From assembly GCF_019175385.1 (NCBI RefSeq), contig NC_083339.1, positions 49,404,282 through 49,468,281 of the forward strand: a stretch of 64,000 bases of DNA, read 5' to 3'. The notes under the pieces were generated by a model. That model was not told where the DNA came from. It saw nothing but the letters and a program-made list of their open reading frames with translations, and did no database searches. This document shows positions 59,250 through 64,000 of the stretch, piece by piece. This DNA comes from Lycium barbarum (Eukaryota > Streptophyta > Magnoliopsida > Solanales > Solanaceae). Numbering within the stretch: position 1 is the stretch's first letter; the number at the start of each line of letters is the position of its first letter. A program made the position numbers and the translations under genes.

Positions 59250-62175
59250 TGTTATATCCCGTGTTTTCGCATAATTGGAAATCGTGAAAATAATTAAGAC
59301 TTATGTGTTATGAGGAAATATTTTGATTCTATTGATATGATTAGGTTGGTTATGAAATCATTGGTGTTAAGACATTGGGGAAGGCCGAGGGTAAATTTGG
59401 AATTTCGAAAATTAGTTTCGGGAATTACAAAACGGGACTCTTAATGAATTGGGCCAAGAAAATTGAACAACAAATTGAGGCCCAAGAACAATGGGGTGGC
59501 CGGCCATAGGGAATGGCCCAAGACCCATTTTTAAAGTCATGTGACTTGCATGTGACTATGTAATGGATATATATCAATGTCTTCACTTGGAATTATCAAG
59601 AAACCAAATCAAAACAAAAAAAAAATAAGAAAGCACCTCAAAGCCTCTCTCGGCCGAACCCAAGAAAGAAAGAAAAAAGAAATTCTCCAAGCTTTGATTC
59701 AAATCCAAATATCTTGTTCTCCCCATATTTGTGATGTATTCAAGACGCTCTCCGACGGAGTACAATTAGTTTGGTGAAAGGTGTGCGCTTGCGACAAGTC
59801 GGAAATTCAAGAAAAGGTAAGAATTTTGCTACTTTAATGTTATGGGATTGGTATGAATATGTTAAGGATTGAGAATAGACGAGAATTCCGTAATTTTGAT
59901 GTGTGTGCAAAACCGTGGGTGTGTGTGTGTTGGGTGTTGTAGCCGTGACCTATATGAAGTGCAAGGCCATGTGAATTTGATCTTGTTTAGTTGTTGGTTG
60001 CGTCGTTGTGACATTTATGACGTGAATGAATGTTTAATGAATTGAATTGGCATTAGAAAGTGGTTGCGGATTATTATGGGAAAGTATATGATTTCGGTAT
60101 ATATTGTGTATATCATTGTATATTTATGTTATTAAGACTTTAAATGAGACTTATGGTTGTTGTTAATGAATTCGGAATGAAACAATGCGAGTTAGAATGT
60201 TCGTCGTAATTTTTGATGTTTTGGATGAAATGTGGAAAGTAATGAACTTCGGGAAATTTTGTATATGGTTTGGAACATAATTTGGATGTGATTGAATAAT
60301 CTTGAATGAGTGAATGAATACAATAATGTGGATATAAGTTTGGAATTGTGAAGTTTGAATGAAAGTTGTCAACTTGTGTAGTAAGGTAGAACATTGAAGT
60401 TAGAATGGTTTGATTATGGTTTATGTTGTTTGTGACGTTTGGGTTGTTGTTGTTGATGTTTATCGAGTCGAGCTAAGTCTCGGGGGTGTTAGATATATAG
60501 GGGAAATGCTGCCGAAATTTCGGTAGACAAAAATGAGGTTAATGGAATCTTTAAGCTTAAGAATCTCAAATAGGTAACTTTGACCATTTGCAGATTCTGG
60601 ACGGAACGGGATTTGATTTTGGGGTGAGCATAAGACGTCTTTAAGGTATGTAAAGCTTCCCACTTCTTCTTTTGGCATGTCTTAGTATGTTAGGTTGATA
60701 TCGGAACCCCGGGAGCATTTTCGCTCCTCGAAATCCGATCTATAGAATGGCTACTATTCATTCAATTCAATTGAAGCCTAATGTTCCTATTTTGGCTAGA
60801 AAGCAATCAAACGTCCGAAACTTATGAAAATGCAATGGGATTACTTTGAAATCTTTATGTATGATCTTATAGACCCGAAATGTTCATAAATTATGTTCGC
60901 CACCTCGACTTGACCCGAGGTGGGCCCGCTAACCCCGAGATGCCTTATTCGTCCTACTAGGCTCTCTTTTTTTTTGATAAGCTTCGATAAAGAATCTTCG
61001 AATTTGGAATTTATCCTTTATGAAATAATGTTTTGAACACCATGAGATACTAAGTTATGTTTTGAGCCATATGTACCACTTTGGAAATATTTTGTGAAAT
61101 GGACTTTCGTACTAATTAATTATTTGACTATTTTGGTTAATGAATTGACTTATGAAGTAATCAAGTTTTGAAAGGCTATTTTGATATACAAATTGCATTG
61201 TTTGCTCACGACTCCACTCGTGCCTTATTATGATTTCGTTCACCGGTTCCCGGGCCGGTTATGATTCGTGCGCTCTATGATGATTCGGCCGTATGTTGTG
61301 TTACGGTTCCCCGAGGCCTCGCCATAGGGCCGGGTTCCGTTTGGAGTTATGCTGTGATATGGCTGTGATGTGATACACTCATATGTGTGTGTTCGGGGAT
61401 GTACGGAGATTTGAACCTTCTGGTGTTATGCTGTGTGTGGCACCAGCGTCGGAGTGGTGACCACGTTCCTGAGCTTTTCATGATTTTGTTTGCATTATGT
61501 ATATACGATTTTGATAAACATTTTGATATACTGTTCGGCATTTCTCTCTTTGGTATTCTGTTCGCTTTCAGTTGCGGCCTATATTTTTGTACTCCATGCT
61601 TGACATGCTCAGTACATCTTTCGTACTGACCCCCTTCCTTCGGGGGGGCTGCGTTTCATGCCCGCAGGTGCAGACGCCGGTGATCCACCACTGTAGGCTT
61701 CACTTCTGCTATTTCGGAGTACTCCCTTGATTCGGAGTCCACTTTTGGTACATATATCTTTCGCCATGTATATATTTCTGCATATCTGACTATTTGGGTA
61801 CGGCGGGGCCCTGTCCCGTCATATGATTCTGTCGGTCAGTTTAGAGGTCTGTGGACATGTTTGTGGGTTATGTGCTGTCTGTATGCTTATGTGTATTTGT
61901 TGTTTGGGCGATTCCATACGCCGAGGCGGCCGGTCCGCATATGTTTGTGCATTGCTTTGATTAGCCCTGTGTGGCCTCTGTTGGTGTTTGTTGTGTACAG
62001 GGTTATTCTGGTTAGTCTGAAAAACAAAGGAAACTCTGCCGAAATTTTTCTGGAAATTATCTGTACTTGGAATATAGCCTTGTCGGCTTCTGCTATACAT
62101 TTGAATACGTTTGATAGATGGGTTTGGGTGCCCAGATCGGGCACTAGTCACGGCCTACGGGGTTGGGTCGTGACA
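59250..62175 (+). mobile_element. Element 4, 3' LTR
   Basis: About 99% identical to the 5' LTR by eye. The differences cluster lightly near 61870-61960. Confidence 0.96.
61609..61667 (+). other. Three abutting hairpins, element 4 3' LTR
   Basis: Identical to the 5' LTR copy. Confidence 0.75.
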
Positions 62176-62180
62176 TAAAA

Positions 62181-62806
62181 GTCCAATTTCACAGATGCGG
62201 GGAGGATTCCACATATGCGGCCTCCCCAGAATTTCCACTTCCTCGCACTTGTGGACCAAACTCACAGAGGCGGGCCTGCAGGTGCGCCCCATGCCCGCAG
62301 ATGCGGCACACCAGAAACTAGAAAAATCTGGTTTTCACCAAGTTCAACCCAAAACTCAAAACTTATCCGAGACCTCCAGAATACATACCAAACATGCAAC
62401 CCACTATAAAATACGCTACGAGTTCACCCATGCCCTCGGAAATCTTAACGGAGGTCATCTTGACCCGGTCAACCCCCAAACACCCAAAGACAAGGTTTTC
62501 AACCAAAGGACCAAAACACCCCCGAGTGCCTTGGGAACCGAACTAACCATCCTACCAAGTTATAATCGACCTTCCTAATGGAACCGACAAAAATCCCGAA
62601 AAGACTCATTTACCCAAAAGTCAACTATTGGTCAACACTTTTTCACTTGTTCAACTTAAAGGCTTCTAAACTCCTCAAAACCAACCCGATCACCTCGAGG
62701 ATCGCGTTACCCATCCCCGTGAGTCAAAAATACTCTAACGAAGTTACGGAAGGGTCAACAAGGGTAAACGAGGTAAAATGCCTAAACGACCAATTAGGTC
62801 GTTACA
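62181..62806 (-). mobile_element. LTR B, piece 3 of 3 (5' end on minus strand)
   Basis: Ends on the plus strand with GGTCGTTACA, the reverse complement of an LTR start TGTAACGACC, the same as LTR A at 6421. Its left part continues the ATGCGG-rich short repeats interrupted at 51186. The three pieces add up to about 2.6 kb. Right flank AGTTG (62807-62811) would be half of its target duplication; the partner is outside the window or lost. Confidence 0.75.
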
Positions 62807-63705
62807 AGTTGTTTAGTTTGTCTGCTTTTTTTAATTGAAACTATATTTGCTTATTCAAAAATCTCACTTATTAAAGATGTATTGTTGTGAGGTTGATAGA
62901 AACTTCTATTTTTAGTCTAAGAGTTTAGGTTAGAGGTAGCAGATACAATGTAGCGACAATCTTGTCGATCGTAGGTTGTTAAGTGGCTAGGATTCATTTT
63001 TTAGATTATAATTGTTTTGTAACCTGAAACTACTCATTAATTTAATGAAGTATTCTGAGAAATTTTTTTAAGGTGGATCGTGATTTTTTCTCCATTGACT
63101 AAGAAAGCTTTCCACGAAAAATTTCCTGTTTTGTTTATATTCTGCACCTACTCTGGAGTTGGTAGAATCCGAGAATCTAAATCTACCGTTGAAGGTTTGC
63201 ATTTTCTATTTTATATATATTTTGCACCTACTTATTATAGCTGTTTGTAAAATCAGTATAGAAAATCTGATTCTAGTGTTAAACGTTGTACTGCTATGTA
63301 ATTTAAGAGGCAAAATTTTAATACATCAAGAATCTATTACCCTCCCCCTTTACTGCTAAGTGGTGTACGAAATCAGGTAATTATTTTGAAACTTGATTAG
63401 TTTGAATTTGTGTTGAAAAGTCTCTATAAAAGTAAATATTCCCCATGAAAGATATTATTATTTCTATAATTTATACTTGAAATCTCTAATTAAAACTAAA
63501 ATGAATTTGAACTTTTTAATTGAGGATGAAAGAATAGTTACTATTCTATCACAATTTTTGATGGGGCAGAAACTTCTCCTATCTATTAAATTTCCCGATC
63601 ATTCACGGATCTCCAAAGTTCAAAATTTTAGAGAAGAGAAGGACAAAAAGGACAAAAAAGAAAAAAAATGGAGGCAAGAAAAGGGCGTACGTCGCAGGAA
63701 GTGTG
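62807..63705. other. Intergenic, AT-rich
   Basis: No gene recognised. A weak duplication around TTTTGCACCTACT-like words (about 63137 and 63221) and a purine-rich run (63631-63680) are visible. This is probably low-copy DNA upstream of the gene at 63917. Confidence 0.5.
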
Positions 63706-63706
63706 A

Positions 63707-63810
63707 ACGTGTCCAAAGACTCACAATAATGTCTTGCAATATTAATGAATGTGTTCGAACGTGACACAACATGCAAAGTTCAGCCACTCCATTTTCCATG
63801 CCATATAAAT
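63707..63810 (+). promoter_or_regulatory. Promoter of the gene at 63917: two ACGTG motifs and a TATA box
   Basis: TATATAAAT has its core at 63804-63810, giving an expected start near 63835 and a leader of about 80 bases. ACGTGTC (63707-63713) and ACGTGAC (63759-63765) are ABRE-like ACGT-core sites, about 90 and 40 bases upstream of TATA. Such sites are typical of ABA/stress-responsive plant promoters; the response is inferred. Confidence 0.55.
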
Positions 63811-63916
63811 ATCCCAACTGTCTTTATTTCTTCTTCTAGAATAAATAAGAACTGAAATTACATATAGTGATAAAAAAAATAAAAATAAAAACAGAGCTGA
63901 ATTAAGAAGAAAAAAG

Positions 63917-64000
63917 ATGGCTCACATGACAATAGACCCAGAAGATGAGAAAGTGTGGGAATATTTTAGGCTGTTGAGTGGTCACAGAATTCCTGCTATT
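63917..64000 (+). CDS. Probable aldo-keto reductase, N-terminus only
   Basis: ATG at 63917 lies in an A/G-rich plant-like start context (AAAAAGATGGC) and opens a frame of 28 codons that runs off the window. Residues 17-28 read FRLLSGHRIPAI. The L-x-S/T-G-x-x-I-P-x-[IV] pattern is that of the first beta-hairpin of aldo-keto reductases, normally followed by a GLGT motif that lies outside the window. Members reduce aldehydes and ketones with NADPH, mostly in the cytosol. The first 16 residues (acidic, with DPEDEK) are unlike the classic AKR4C start. There is no signal peptide. It is the only host gene seen and follows directly after the transposon block. The family call rests on a dozen residues and could be wrong. 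Confidence 0.55.
   Translation, partial: MAHMTIDPEDEKVWEYFRLLSGHRIPAI

Larger units (their letters stand above)
51187..62175 (+). mobile_element. Element 4: complete, young chromodomain Ty3/gypsy element
   Basis: Target duplication TAAAA (51182-51186 and 62176-62180). LTRs are 51187-54110 (2924) and 59250-62175 (2926). By eye I count about 30 substitutions and two one-base indels, about 1% divergence. Primer site TGGTATCAGAGC at 54115-54126; polypurine tract 59234-59249. Internal region 5139 bases with the most complete gag-pol in the window. Confidence 0.97.

Noticed and set aside
63477..63764. 95-codon frame with a Lys/Glu-rich segment upstream of the last gene
   Set aside because: Coding is driven by a purine-rich run; it overlaps the promoter motifs and shows no domain.

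Overview
The window looks like plant nuclear DNA, an LTR-retrotransposon-rich block of pericentromeric type. The element types (chromodomain Ty3/gypsy elements with 2.2-2.9 kb LTRs, iMet-tRNA primer sites and RNA-binding Gag with a zinc knuckle) fit a eudicot, most likely Solanaceae; the family assignment is from recognised protein style, not from a search. Almost everything is transposon. The only host gene I can support is the first 28 codons of a probable aldo-keto reductase at the right edge (63917-64000).

Layout. 1-6421: minus-strand gypsy-like element, with a degenerate internal part (1-2780) and a complete 3.6 kb LTR (LTR A, 2796-6421) carrying 86-bp and 41-bp tandem repeats. 6422-9980: unassigned sequence that ends in an Ogre/Tat-like LTR terminus with an Arg-tRNA-type primer site. 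10045-11172: minus-strand gag remnant, leader and primer site. These belong to LTR B, which is now split into three pieces (11176-12114, 50131-51186, 62181-62806) by two later plus-strand insertions.

Insertion 1 (12115-50125, target duplication AACAC) is a head-to-tail array: LTR1-internal1-LTR2-internal2-LTR3-internal3-LTR4, four LTRs and three decayed gag-pol regions inside one target-site duplication. Internal1 holds a solo LTR of another family (16787-19327, duplication CTAAT). Internal2 holds a truncated LTR of a related family (25833-28290). LTR3 holds a complete 10.5 kb element (element 3, 30752-41245, duplication TAAAG, LTRs about 2% divergent). Insertion 2 (element 4, 51187-62175, duplication TAAAA) has LTRs about 1% divergent and the longest open pol frame (955 codons), but it too carries a gag frameshift and several stops.

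How the parts relate: each element encodes, or once encoded, Gag, protease, reverse transcriptase, RNase H, integrase and a C-terminal chromodomain, as in the Tekay/Del chromoviruses. No copy is intact, so any recent movement would have needed proteins supplied in trans. The most interesting signals are in the non-coding parts. Three hairpins that abut with no spacer recur in all nine sufficiently complete plus-strand LTRs, with compensating stem changes. Minisatellites in three LTR families repeatedly form hairpins with a GAAG loop. A stem-loop sits directly before the polypurine tract in all five places where a tract is present. Palindrome clusters of unrelated sequence lie just upstream of the LTR TATA region.
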